NCBI GenBank assembly: GCA_902788095.1
Contig: CADAIT010000004.1
Location: forward strand, 62,001 to 126,000
Length of the DNA: 64,000 nt
Direction: 5' to 3'
Source: an uncultured Bacteroidia bacterium
GTDB taxonomy: Bacteria > Bacteroidota > Bacteroidia > Bacteroidales > UBA932
Made by a program: the position numbers and the translations under genes. Positions 25,276 to 33,704 of the stretch are shown one piece after another (positions within the stretch are counted from its first letter, which is position 1; every line of letters starts with the position of its first letter). The notes below the pieces were generated by a model, which was not told the origin of the DNA, made no database searches, and saw nothing but the letters and a program-made list of their open reading frames with translations.

Positions 25276-27303
25276 CTACTCGACATCCCTCACCAGGCGA
25301 ACAGCACATCCATCACTTTTATAAATCCGGCCGATTTTCAAAGCATTCAAGTAATATAGCGCATAAACAAGCGAATTCGAGTCCTCGTCCGCGTCACTCG
25401 ACCAGTAATAGAAATATTCTCCGACTGAAAGGGTCTTGTCCCCGTACTGCTGTCCCGCAGCGGGCAGGAAGACGGCACCTGCGCTTTCCATCTGGCGCCA
25501 TTGTTCCTCCGTATAAACATTGCTGTCCCAGCCGCCATTCGAGACCCAGTTGAATGTGCATCCGGGAGGCGAGGTCCAGTTATCGGGAAGAAAGACCAGT
25601 CCGTGCACGTTATTGACCGTCGCCTTCGCGTTGGGGCTGTGATGCTTCAAATAGTCCCATTCCGCCCGGGTCAGCGTGCGGTATCCGGTTTTTCCGTCGA
25701 TGTAGTTTACCCCCCAATCTACCCAGACCGGATAATCTTCCGTATTTTTACTCACATTATTCGGATTTTTTCCGGTGCCCCAGCCGAAGAGGTCGCGGTG
25801 ATTGTCCCGCTGGGCAGAGCCGAAAATTTCCCACTGGTGATTTGCAAAACGCCAGGCGCCGACATACTGCAGGTTACCCTTGGAGAAATACACTTTCTTC
25901 GTGCTGCTGACGCTGAACTGGCCGCTGACAACGCTGGAGACTTGCCTTTCGTTGTTATAAATCAGCACCGGCCTCACTTTCTTCCATAAAGATTTGCTGG
26001 CGAAACTCCAACCATCGGGTCCGAAGTACCAGGCGGTACTTGCCAATGAAGCAGAGAATGTCGCGGAGGACCAGTACTCGCCGGAAAAAGCAGTTCCTCC
26101 CGCTCCTACGGTAAAGAATTCATTGACGTTAGCGTCGTAAGTATATCCCCAACCGCTCTGGATCGAACCAAGCGATGAGAAAATATCCCGATAGACAGAC
26201 CGCCACGGCACGCCCCAGTCGGCCACGGCTACGCCGCCCAGCGAGCTGAAGCCCAGCATACCGTTTCGGGCAGACTCAGGCAAGATTTTCCGCCCTTCAT
26301 TCACCGGGTCGGAGGGCCAGCCGTTGATGGTGTCCCACGACTGAGGCGGAGCATCATGCAGCGCCACTATCACGCCGTAGCCGGGCCTGTAAACGTTGCC
26401 GATGATGCCGATGGGAATGCATCCGGCGGGAACGGCCCTCCTTTTCTCATGAACGTGGCCGGCAGTGCAAACCACACACCCCCTGTCGGAATCGCTTGAA
26501 TCCGCAATCGTCCTGAGGATCAAAGACATCCTCAGGCCCAGCTCATAGAAGCCTCCGGCGACATAGGTCTTGTCAAGGGTTTCTTTCACAAACCACGAGT
26601 TGTCATAACGCTCCTTCTTGGTATGATACTGCATGTGGGCGCCGGAAGTGGGACGAATGGCCACGTAAATGGGGCTGGAGCTTGCTTCGCGGTCGATTGT
26701 GTAGGTATGGGCACCGTCACTCACCGTAAAGCTCCTGATTCTGTCGTTGAGACGGCCGGTTCCATCCTCGTTTTTGAGCGTAAAGGCGCAAATGGCCAGA
26801 CGATTGACCATAATACCCGGAGGCAGCGCATCGTCCTTCCATGCAGCCGTACATGTGCAGCAGTCGAGCCGGGCCGCAATATCTTCCAGCGTACCTTTCT
26901 GGTTCGCAAGCATGCCGTAGTTCACGGTACCGTCGTCCTGGGCCATTTCGGCCGGATAGATGTAGGTCACCTCTTTTGTCCTGTCCGGGTTCGAAAGCGT
27001 AACAGTAATCCGGGCCGATTTGCCCTTGTTGGAAATGTCATCTTCCGTCAGTTTCTCGCTCACGGCCTTGACGGCCTGGCCTCCCGTATTCCGATAGATT
27101 ACGGCAATCTGACCGCCGACGGAAAAGGTTTTCTCGCCCAGCGGAGTCAATGCCTTGGTTCCGTCGGTTTCCATGCTTACGCTCGTGGTAAGGGTAACAG
27201 GTCTGCCTTCCTCGGATGCCCGGAACTCTTCCTTGGCACAAGCGGCCGCGAGAGTCCCCATTGCGACGAGGGCGGCCATGCTGAAGTTCATTATCTTTTT
27301 CAT
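25276..27303 (-). CDS. Fimbrillin-like lipoprotein with Fibrobacter-paralogue-type C terminus (B)
   Basis: A 675-residue lipoprotein (AAAC lipobox ~residue 22). The N-terminal ~280 residues are fimbrillin-like and paralogous to B' at 22199: TTSVSMETDGTKALT, FSVGGQIAVIYRN, VTYIYPAEMAQDDG, IMVNRLAICAFTLKNEDG, SPIYVAIRPTSGAHM. The remainder has two sections, a GYGVIVALHDAPPQSWDTI region (a family often linked to fimbrial tip-like proteins) and a C-terminal YFSKGNLQYV ... WEIFGSAQRDNHRDLFGWGTG ... YRTLTRAEWDYL segment ending CAVRLVRDVE. Cell-surface role is inferred from lipobox and domains. Confidence 0.8.
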   Translation of the reverse strand: MKKIMNFSMAALVAMGTLAAACAKEEFRASEEGRPVTLTTSVSMETDGTKALTPLGEKTFSVGGQIAVIYRNTGGQAVKAVSEKLTEDDISNKGKSARITVTLSNPDRTKEVTYIYPAEMAQDDGTVNYGMLANQKGTLEDIAARLDCCTCTAAWKDDALPPGIMVNRLAICAFTLKNEDGTGRLNDRIRSFTVSDGAHTYTIDREASSSPIYVAIRPTSGAHMQYHTKKERYDNSWFVKETLDKTYVAGGFYELGLRMSLILRTIADSSDSDRGCVVCTAGHVHEKRRAVPAGCIPIGIIGNVYRPGYGVIVALHDAPPQSWDTINGWPSDPVNEGRKILPESARNGMLGFSSLGGVAVADWGVPWRSVYRDIFSSLGSIQSGWGYTYDANVNEFFTVGAGGTAFSGEYWSSATFSASLASTAWYFGPDGWSFASKSLWKKVRPVLIYNNERQVSSVVSGQFSVSSTKKVYFSKGNLQYVGAWRFANHQWEIFGSAQRDNHRDLFGWGTGKNPNNVSKNTEDYPVWVDWGVNYIDGKTGYRTLTRAEWDYLKHHSPNAKATVNNVHGLVFLPDNWTSPPGCTFNWVSNGGWDSNVYTEEQWRQMESAGAVFLPAAGQQYGDKTLSVGEYFYYWSSDADEDSNSLVYALYYLNALKIGRIYKSDGCAVRLVRDVE

Positions 27304-27327
27304 CCGTTCTTCGTGTCAATGGGTTGG

Positions 27328-28719
27328 TTAATCTTCAACGTAATCATAATGGGTGTAGTCCTGCACATTTTCACCCTTGTAAACGAAAACAGGGCGGACT
27401 GCGCACCCGCAGTGCCGAAGCAATGCCGAAATCTCTTTCTTGTCCGCATCCAAAGCCGCATACATTGCCTTGTCATCGGAACCGGTATCGGGAGTTGAGG
27501 ACCAGTAGCAGCCCGCATTCTTGAACTGCTCGGAAAGGTCATTGTCGGACCGATAGCTTGTAACGGGCAGGAAAATGCTTTTGTCCGTGAACCCGTCTTT
27601 TCGGCCGGTGACCAGATAGCCGTTGCCTTTCCATTCCCAGTTGCAGTTGTTCATCAGTTCCTCCCATTCCGCAGAAGTCGGCATCCGGAAATCCCCGCCA
27701 AGGAAAAAACGGGCCGCATCGTCCTCCGGCTGGAGGGTATTGCCGGCGAAAGCATATTCGTTCAGGGAAAAGCTCGTTTTCCCGGTGAGATAACCTTTTC
27801 TTTCGCCCCAGGAGAAGTAATCGCCGGCTTCCGACTCCGAAGCGGCGCCGAGATTGTTTTTGGCCCAGAGCACGCTCAGGCCCAGGTCTGCGCACAGGTC
27901 GTGAGCGTAGGCAAACGTCCACTTGCCGTTTCCAATCTCGGATATGGCCGGTAAATCATATCGGTTCTCCACCACGTAAACCTGGTTTTTCCGGGTGAGC
28001 GAGTAATACTTGTCGCCATTGGTGAGCAAAAAGCTGTAGTCGGCGCTTGTGCCCGACCGGAGAAGGCGGCCTGCGAAAGAGGCCCCGTTACCGTCGGCAA
28101 CGGCGGCAATGCGCGCGCCGGGCAGGCGGACATCCTCCATAATAGTGCCGTCTATTCCTATGCCGGTACAGGCCACCGGAGAGACAAGCGGACATCCCAG
28201 GGTATATCTGTCCAGGCCGGATGTCAGGCCGGCCACGTGGAACACGGCAAAATCTGCCAGTTTCTTGCCCATTGTGAGCGTGGCCACGACCGTGCTTCCG
28301 TCCACGATGTACATGAACTTCTCATAGACATAGTAACTGTACATCTTCTCCCCGGCACCACTGAAAGAGAACCTTCCGTCCGCGTAAGAGACATCTACAG
28401 CCACCGGGAAATAAATCGCTGTAAGACGCTTGTTGCCCACGGCCTTGAAGTCCGACTCCAGAAATGTCTCGCTGGGAGTGACCGTCCAGTCGTTAATGCC
28501 GTCAAATACCAGGGAAATATATTTGCCTGCAACTTCGTCAAAGAAGACAAGTAGCTTGTCCCCCTTGCTCCAGGCTTCATTCTCCGACTTGGTTCCCAAG
28601 ACTTTGATATTGAAAGTCATGGACTTTTCCGTACCGGACGACTGTTTGCCGCAGGACACCATCCAGCCGGAGACGGCGGTCAGCGCCAACACAAACAAAA
28701 TAAAGCAAGTCTTTCTCAT
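27328..28719 (-). CDS. Lipoprotein with Fibrobacter-major-paralogue-type C-terminal domain (A)
   Basis: A 463-residue lipoprotein (WMVSC lipobox) and first gene of the four-gene cluster. It parallels A' throughout: KLLVFFDEVAGKYISLVFDG, AIYFPVAVDVSYADGRFSF, GCPLVSPVACTGIG, then LCADLGLSVLWAKNNLGA, GDYFSWGERKGY, DFRMPTSAEWEELM, GNGYLVTGRKDGFTDKSIFL, GCYWSSTPD and GCAVRPVFVY. The start at 28719 (MRKTCF) gives the standard signal peptide; a TACTTTTG box lies 25 bases upstream. An ATG five codons earlier is also possible. Confidence 0.82.
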   Translation of the reverse strand: MRKTCFILFVLALTAVSGWMVSCGKQSSGTEKSMTFNIKVLGTKSENEAWSKGDKLLVFFDEVAGKYISLVFDGINDWTVTPSETFLESDFKAVGNKRLTAIYFPVAVDVSYADGRFSFSGAGEKMYSYYVYEKFMYIVDGSTVVATLTMGKKLADFAVFHVAGLTSGLDRYTLGCPLVSPVACTGIGIDGTIMEDVRLPGARIAAVADGNGASFAGRLLRSGTSADYSFLLTNGDKYYSLTRKNQVYVVENRYDLPAISEIGNGKWTFAYAHDLCADLGLSVLWAKNNLGAASESEAGDYFSWGERKGYLTGKTSFSLNEYAFAGNTLQPEDDAARFFLGGDFRMPTSAEWEELMNNCNWEWKGNGYLVTGRKDGFTDKSIFLPVTSYRSDNDLSEQFKNAGCYWSSTPDTGSDDKAMYAALDADKKEISALLRHCGCAVRPVFVYKGENVQDYTHYDYVED

Positions 28720-28743
28720 ACAAATATATGACAATATATCTTA

Positions 28744-28751
28744 CAAAAGTA
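28744..28751 (-). promoter_or_regulatory. -7 box (TACTTTTG) for the A-B-A'-B' lipoprotein cluster
   Basis: TACTTTTG on the minus strand fits TAnnTTTG and lies 25 bases upstream of the first gene. A second match at 28721-28728 is too close to the ATG to be used. Confidence 0.5.
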
Positions 28752-29062
28752 CGGAATATTTATCAGTAATCCTACTGACATTCAATACCCTTACAAAACT
28801 TTTCCGATACCGGCTTTGTGCCGGAGTGGCTGGAGAGTGCCGAACCGTCATTGAAAGTTTGTCCCCACCAAATAGGAACTTAAAACTTCATCTTGCGCGG
28901 GTCTTTTCCTGTTGGCGCAAAGAAATGTGTTTTTTTTGATTTACCAAATGCTTTTGCGGGCAGGAACATTATCAAGAAAAATCTCGGATTGAATCTCAAG
29001 ATTATGGTGGTTAAGCCCCTCGGAAAAGTGCCCGCCGCAGTCCCGCAGCCTGCATATTCGCT

Positions 29063-29450
29063 GCCGCGATTGCACGAAATCGGCCCTGGAGGGCATTCTG
29101 TCTGCAAACGCGGCAAGGGTTTTCGCCGAAACGGACGCTTTCGCTGCCGCGATTGCACGAAATCGGCCCTGGAGGGCGGTTTGTATGCAAACGTGGCAAA
29201 GGTTTTCGCCAAAACGGATGCTTTCACTGCCGCGATTGCACAAAATCGGCCCTGGAGAGCGGTTTGTATGCAAACGTGGCAAAGGTTTTCGCCCAAACGG
29301 ATGCTTTCACTGCCGCGATTGCACGAAATCGGCCATGGAGAGCATTCTGTCTGCAAACGTGGCAAGGGTTTTCGCCAAAACGGATGCTTTCGCTGCCGCG
29401 ATTGCACGAAATCGACCCTGGAGGGCATTCTGTCTGCAAACGTGGCAAGG
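29063..29450. repeat. Second tandem array of the 83-bp repeat (five copies)
   Basis: TTGCA of the unit occurs at 29070, 29153, 29236, 29319 and 29402, an exact 83-base period as in the first array. The fifth unit ends GGCAAGG, as there, and the next two bases begin the stop codon of the DUF1810 gene on the other strand. Orientation is the same as in the other array and the solo copy. Confidence 0.95.
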
Positions 29451-29451
29451 C

Positions 29452-29865
29452 TTATTTGGCCAAGTCTAATGTTCGATCGTCCCGCGAACCGGAGTAGAAA
29501 GCATCCAGCGCTTGGGCCCAAATGTCATCCGGAGACACCAGGTCGAAGAGTGTCATCGAGGATCTGAACTTGAGTGCATCAATGCTGCTGCCCATAATCT
29601 CATAGATGTCTTTACCCTTATGCGCCAAAACGGCAGCCGTAATTTCCTTCAGCCGCTTTCCAAGTATCGGATGGGCAAGGTGTGCCCTTGCCTCATCCAA
29701 GTCCCGGACTCCATAGAACTGTGCGTTGGGGCTATGTCCAAGCCCCTTTATCTGGGGAAAGATATACCAAATCCAGTGATTCATCTTCCTTCCCTTGACC
29801 ATTTCTGCCAATGCTGTTTCATAACCGAAGCGCTGGCCGTCAAGAAATCTCTCAAGTTCCTCCAT
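29452..29865 (-). CDS. DUF1810 family protein
   Basis: A 137-residue cytosolic protein of the DUF1810 family: LERFLDGQRFGYETALAEMVKGRKMNHW is interrupted only by family-typical spacing, then IWYIFPQIKGLG, FYGVRDLDEARAHLAHP, and SSIDALKFRSSMTLFDLV. The family has no established activity. The start at 29865 overlaps the stop of the ADP-ribosylglycohydrolase gene by one base (TAATG), so the two are translationally coupled, which hints at linked roles in ADP-ribose or NAD metabolism. Last gene of a six-gene unit; the 83-bp array begins directly after its stop. Confidence 0.85.
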   Translation of the reverse strand: MEELERFLDGQRFGYETALAEMVKGRKMNHWIWYIFPQIKGLGHSPNAQFYGVRDLDEARAHLAHPILGKRLKEITAAVLAHKGKDIYEIMGSSIDALKFRSSMTLFDLVSPDDIWAQALDAFYSGSRDDRTLDLAK

Positions 29866-30737
29866 TATTCTACGATTTTGCAAGTCTTTCCATAAACGGT
29901 CTCCTCTCTCACGGCGTCAAGAATCTTGTGGAAGATTTTCGGAAATGGCCGAGCGACCCTGTCGGCCATTGACTTGGGGATTTCCTTGTAGTAGGCCTCG
30001 GCAATGCCGCCGGTGATGCAGGCCAGCGTGTCAGAATCGCCGCCCAGCGACACAGCCTTGCGTATGGCATCCTCAAAGCAGAAAGAATCCAGAAACGCGA
30101 TAAGCGCTTGTGGCACTGTCCCCTGACAACTGTCTTCCCAGCCATATACGGGATGCCAGTAGTCCCAGGTCTTGTGCAGGTCGTACCCGTACGTCCTCTC
30201 AATATAATCCCGAATTCCCTCCTTCGAAACGCCGGAACGTGCCAAAAAGACGGCTGCGGCAGTAGCCTGTGCGCCCTTGATTCCCTCCGGATGGTTGTGC
30301 GTAATGGCCGCCGAGACCGCCGCCACCCGCTCTGTCTCTTCCAGCGTGTCAAAGAACCAACCACACGCGCTGACTCTCATAGCAGAGCCATTACCATAAC
30401 TGCCATACGGATGTCGGCCGGTCTTGGAATCGTATGGTGAAACTCCGTACTGTTCATCAAAAGCGTACAGTTCCCTGGGGTTAAATAACCAGCAGTGAAA
30501 GCCTCCGCCATACCCGCCCATCGGACAGGGACATTTATGGCCGAACTCAACCATAATATCCTCCAGTCCCTGGTAGGTGTGTTCTTTATCTTTCAGCAGC
30601 CAATAGGCAACGGCCATTGTCATGATACTGTCATCCGTGTAGGCGCTGTTTCCTAAAAACAGGGTGAAATCGTATTCTTTTGTATTATGAAATTCGTAGG
30701 CCGACCCCACGGTATCTCCGATAATTGCTCCTAACAT
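29865..30737 (-). CDS. ADP-ribosylglycohydrolase family protein
   Basis: A 290-residue enzyme of the DraG/ARH family, which removes ADP-ribose from proteins, nucleic acids or small molecules using two Mg ions. The metal ligands are visible: GAIIGDTVGSAYE at the N terminus, YTDDSIMTMA (the TDD/S motif, ~residue 34), and SLGGDSDTLACITGGIAEAYY near residue 230. In the centre GSYGNGSAMR and ITHNHPEGIKGA fit the family. All key residues are intact. It lies 13 bases after the zinc-ribbon protein and overlaps the DUF1810 gene. Confidence 0.92.
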   Translation of the reverse strand: MLGAIIGDTVGSAYEFHNTKEYDFTLFLGNSAYTDDSIMTMAVAYWLLKDKEHTYQGLEDIMVEFGHKCPCPMGGYGGGFHCWLFNPRELYAFDEQYGVSPYDSKTGRHPYGSYGNGSAMRVSACGWFFDTLEETERVAAVSAAITHNHPEGIKGAQATAAAVFLARSGVSKEGIRDYIERTYGYDLHKTWDYWHPVYGWEDSCQGTVPQALIAFLDSFCFEDAIRKAVSLGGDSDTLACITGGIAEAYYKEIPKSMADRVARPFPKIFHKILDAVREETVYGKTCKIVE

Positions 30738-30750
30738 ACTTGAACGCTAT

Positions 30751-31218
30751 TTAATTCAACATATAAAGAAAGAAATTCCAATCTGCGTGGCAGTGCGGGC
30801 AATAAACCAGGATTCCCGCTCTGCCGCAGCGCTTTGCCCAAGTATCCGGAGGGGAACTTTGATACGTGGCATATAACGGCTGTCCGCATTCAGGGCAAAT
30901 ATTGTTAAGCAGATAGGCATAGAAGCTTAACCTCCACCCTCTTTTATCGGCATACCGTTCTTTTTTCAATCGGCAAAACTCCTTGAGTGACAGCTGCCGC
31001 TTTATTGTCAGCGGCTGATCATATAACGGATAGCGGATATTTAGATAAGGCTCATCCGGACGTGGTCCCCAGTGACATTGACTTGTGTCCTCTATCATAC
31101 GTGTGTATCGATTTCGAACAATCTTCCTTTTGCTACGATAACGCAGATTGCAGACAGAAGGGCTTGCCACAATGATAAAAATACCGGCCAAAATGGCGAA
31201 TAGAATAATCAATATCAT
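30751..31218 (-). CDS. Membrane-anchored zinc-ribbon protein of unknown function
   Basis: A 155-residue protein with one N-terminal transmembrane helix (residues 1-20) and a basic stretch after it. Towards the C terminus CPECG and CPHCH, separated by ~30 residues, form a probable four-cysteine zinc ribbon. I do not recognise the family. Its ATG overlaps the stop of the TPR/retropepsin gene (ATGA) and it ends 13 bases before the ADP-ribosylglycohydrolase gene, so it belongs to the same transcript. Confidence 0.65.
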   Translation of the reverse strand: MILIILFAILAGIFIIVASPSVCNLRYRSKRKIVRNRYTRMIEDTSQCHWGPRPDEPYLNIRYPLYDQPLTIKRQLSLKEFCRLKKERYADKRGWRLSFYAYLLNNICPECGQPLYATYQSSPPDTWAKRCGRAGILVYCPHCHADWNFFLYMLN

Positions 31219-33266
31219 TCTTTATATTTGATAGTCAGGACAGCGTTTTGATTGTCTATCGTGATGCTGCCGAAGCGTTCCAATACAGACTGCCCCAACA
31301 ACAATGGAGCCTTCTGGTTCTTGATGACGGATGCTTCGATGTTTTTCAGTGTGCAATCCCCCACTTTTACCTCCCTGATGCGCACTATGGCGCCATCGGC
31401 GATGCTTCCATCGGCCGTAAGGTATCGGCGGGAGCCTTTGAAATCCTTTTCGTTCAGATAGTCATTCTTCAGCATAAAGTTGGCCTCTATACTGGATAAG
31501 GTAACATCACTGGCACCAGTATCGAAGATGAATTTAAGAGGCAGGCCGTTGATTGTGCAAGGGACCTCATACGTTCCTCCGGGCATCTTCTTCATCTGGA
31601 TTTCGGAGACCAAGGCTTCTGCGGATTCTGTAGTGATTTCAGGCTCTTCGAATATCTCTTCTACAGGCTTATCCTTATATTCGCGGATGAGAGCCTCATA
31701 TTCGGGCAGATTACGGAGAGAATCCATATCATCGTCGTGTTCAAGGTGAGCGAAGCGCCGGAAACCTTTCTTGAAAGCCTCTTCCAGTGCCTTGATGGCT
31801 TCATCCGGGCGTTGCATTCTTGCAAAAAGGCAGGCTTTGTCATAGTAAACACCGTTGTCATTGGGGTGAGCGTCAATAATCCGGTTCATCCACAATTCGG
31901 CATCATACCAGCGGCCCAGTCCAACGAGAGCATAGTGTCTACAACTTCCATCCTCTGGTGTTGTGTCAATCTCAAGGACCTTTTCATAATCACGTTCAGC
32001 AGCCTCATAGTCTCCGTTTTGAGATAAAAGATCTGCGCGGCTAAGATAGAGATATGCGTAGGACTTATCAATATCGATACCCTTGTTGTAATACTCCAAC
32101 GCCGTTTTTTTATCGCCTTGCAATTCATGGCACCAGCCGATAGCATAGTACTCATAACCGCCGGAAGGGTCATTGTCCATGGAGACCTGGTAATCGGCAA
32201 TGGCTTCTTTGTACATGCCGGCGCTTCGGTATATATCGCCGCGGTGACTGTATAGAGATTTGTCTTCTGACAGTTCAATCGCTTTTGTGGCTTCGGAAAT
32301 TGCCTTTTTGAACTGTCCTATCTCACGGTAGCAACTGGACTTGTAGTAGGAAATCATGGGATGCTCTCCATATTCACTCTCAACCTTGTTATATAATTCT
32401 AACGCATGCTGATAGTCACCGTGGTCTTCATATAGTCTGGTTAAGAGCACAATCCACCGACTGTCGGCATTTTCCTTGTTCATCTCGGCTTTGATTCTGG
32501 CCACTCCGTATGAGTAATGTTTACTTGCAAACGGGGCAACATACCAGGCCTGTGCATCATCGTCAAGTTCGAAATACTTTAACGCAGCATCTACGGTGCT
32601 ATCTTCGCGTCCCATTTTATCATAGACCTGCATCTTGAATTTGAATATCTCTCCATATCCTGCATTATAGGATTCAGCGGTTTCCAGCCACTTCAAGCTT
32701 TCCTCGTACTCTTCTTTGTCACGATAGAATCTTGCAAGTCCTATCATTGCTGTGACATCTGAAGGATCCGTTTTGAGCATCGCCCTGTATTCTTTTTCCG
32801 CTTTGTCAAACTCATCGCTCATATACAGAGCCTGCGCCAAATCGAAGTGGTAACTTTGGACTTTTTCCGGGTTATCTTTCTTGGCGAGTTTGACCGCCTG
32901 CTTATATGACTCGGCAGCCTCAGGATAACGTTCCATGTCATCATAAATAGCTCCTTGCAGCCCCCATAGCGTGGACTTGTAAACTTCGGGCTTTCCTTTG
33001 TAGTGCCTGATGGCATACGATACATCGCGCAACGCCGCATCGTATTTATCCGCGCTCCAATAGATTCGCGCCCGAATGAAACGCGAATCTATATGGTTGG
33101 GAGTCTCGTCAATCTGTTTATTGAGCAGCTCAAGCGCCTTTTCATCGTCGTCATCTTCGAAATAGGCTTCAACCGCTTTGCGGTAGTTGTAGTCAGATAC
33201 TACTTTTCTTTGGGCGCAGGCGATGACGCTCACCAGGATAAGGGTTAAGGATAAGAGTTTTTTCAT
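31215..33266 (-). CDS. TPR-repeat lipoprotein with C-terminal retropepsin-like aspartic protease domain
   Basis: A 683-residue predicted lipoprotein (SVIAC lipobox, Cys17). Residues ~25-540 consist of about 12-14 TPR units (e.g. PEAAESYKQAVKLAK, DEFDKAEKEYRAMLK, GDYQHALELYNKVE, GMYKEAIADYQVSM). Residues ~565-683 form a retroviral-type aspartyl protease domain with the catalytic FIFDTGASDVTLS and LLLGQSVLERFGSITID as the flap/second motif. Such domains work as dimers. The combination suggests a TPR scaffold that presents substrates to the protease at the envelope. Second-to-third gene of the operon; overlaps the zinc-ribbon gene by four bases. Confidence 0.82.
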   Translation of the reverse strand: MKKLLSLTLILVSVIACAQRKVVSDYNYRKAVEAYFEDDDDEKALELLNKQIDETPNHIDSRFIRARIYWSADKYDAALRDVSYAIRHYKGKPEVYKSTLWGLQGAIYDDMERYPEAAESYKQAVKLAKKDNPEKVQSYHFDLAQALYMSDEFDKAEKEYRAMLKTDPSDVTAMIGLARFYRDKEEYEESLKWLETAESYNAGYGEIFKFKMQVYDKMGREDSTVDAALKYFELDDDAQAWYVAPFASKHYSYGVARIKAEMNKENADSRWIVLLTRLYEDHGDYQHALELYNKVESEYGEHPMISYYKSSCYREIGQFKKAISEATKAIELSEDKSLYSHRGDIYRSAGMYKEAIADYQVSMDNDPSGGYEYYAIGWCHELQGDKKTALEYYNKGIDIDKSYAYLYLSRADLLSQNGDYEAAERDYEKVLEIDTTPEDGSCRHYALVGLGRWYDAELWMNRIIDAHPNDNGVYYDKACLFARMQRPDEAIKALEEAFKKGFRRFAHLEHDDDMDSLRNLPEYEALIREYKDKPVEEIFEEPEITTESAEALVSEIQMKKMPGGTYEVPCTINGLPLKFIFDTGASDVTLSSIEANFMLKNDYLNEKDFKGSRRYLTADGSIADGAIVRIREVKVGDCTLKNIEASVIKNQKAPLLLGQSVLERFGSITIDNQNAVLTIKYKE

Positions 33267-33287
33267 TGAATGTAAGTGTTTAAGTTT

Positions 33288-33689
33288 TTACGAAAGGATT
33301 GTTTCCGGATATAAGTCAAAACTGACATGCTCAAGCATCGGCGGGTTATCCATGCGCGCCTGGACGGAAGCCAGTGCATCCCAAATTTCCGCACAGGAGT
33401 GAGTGGTGTCGTTCTCTTGCCGGTTCAGTTTCATCAAAAAAGCCGTATAGGAAACGTCTCCGGAAGAGATAAGCTTATAGCTGTTCACCAGGGAGCCTTT
33501 CATCTGCTCTTCCCAAATGTTCTGGGGCACATGATGCCCGTCAAACAAGAAGAATAAGTGTACACAAGCGTTTACGTCAATCGCCTGCAAGATTCGTAAA
33601 GAGGACATTCCCTCAGCATGCGTGAATAGGGTCTCCCCTATTTTTTTGATGACAGCCAATGTATGGCCTGCTATTTCCAGGTTTTTCAT
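33288..33689 (-). CDS. Hypothetical protein
   Basis: A 133-residue soluble protein without recognisable domain, signal peptide or membrane segment. The sequence is evenly composed and begins MKNLEIAGHTLAVIKKIGET. It lies 15 bases after the helicase gene and 21 bases before the TPR/retropepsin gene on the same strand, so it is real by context. No function is proposed. Confidence 0.6.
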   Translation of the reverse strand: MKNLEIAGHTLAVIKKIGETLFTHAEGMSSLRILQAIDVNACVHLFFLFDGHHVPQNIWEEQMKGSLVNSYKLISSGDVSYTAFLMKLNRQENDTTHSCAEIWDALASVQARMDNPPMLEHVSFDLYPETILS

Positions 33690-33704
33690 AAGTTTAAATA
33701 TGTT

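Larger units (their letters stand above)
28720..29451. other. ~730-bp intergenic region with promoter and 83-bp array
   Basis: The left ~340 bases hold the promoter for the lipoprotein cluster and otherwise nothing recognisable. The right ~390 bases are the second 83-bp array. No gene is credible on either strand. Confidence 0.7.

Noticed and set aside
28880-29567. Coding genes in the second 83-bp array
   Set aside because: Same as for the first array: open frames in several readings reflect the repeat, not a protein.
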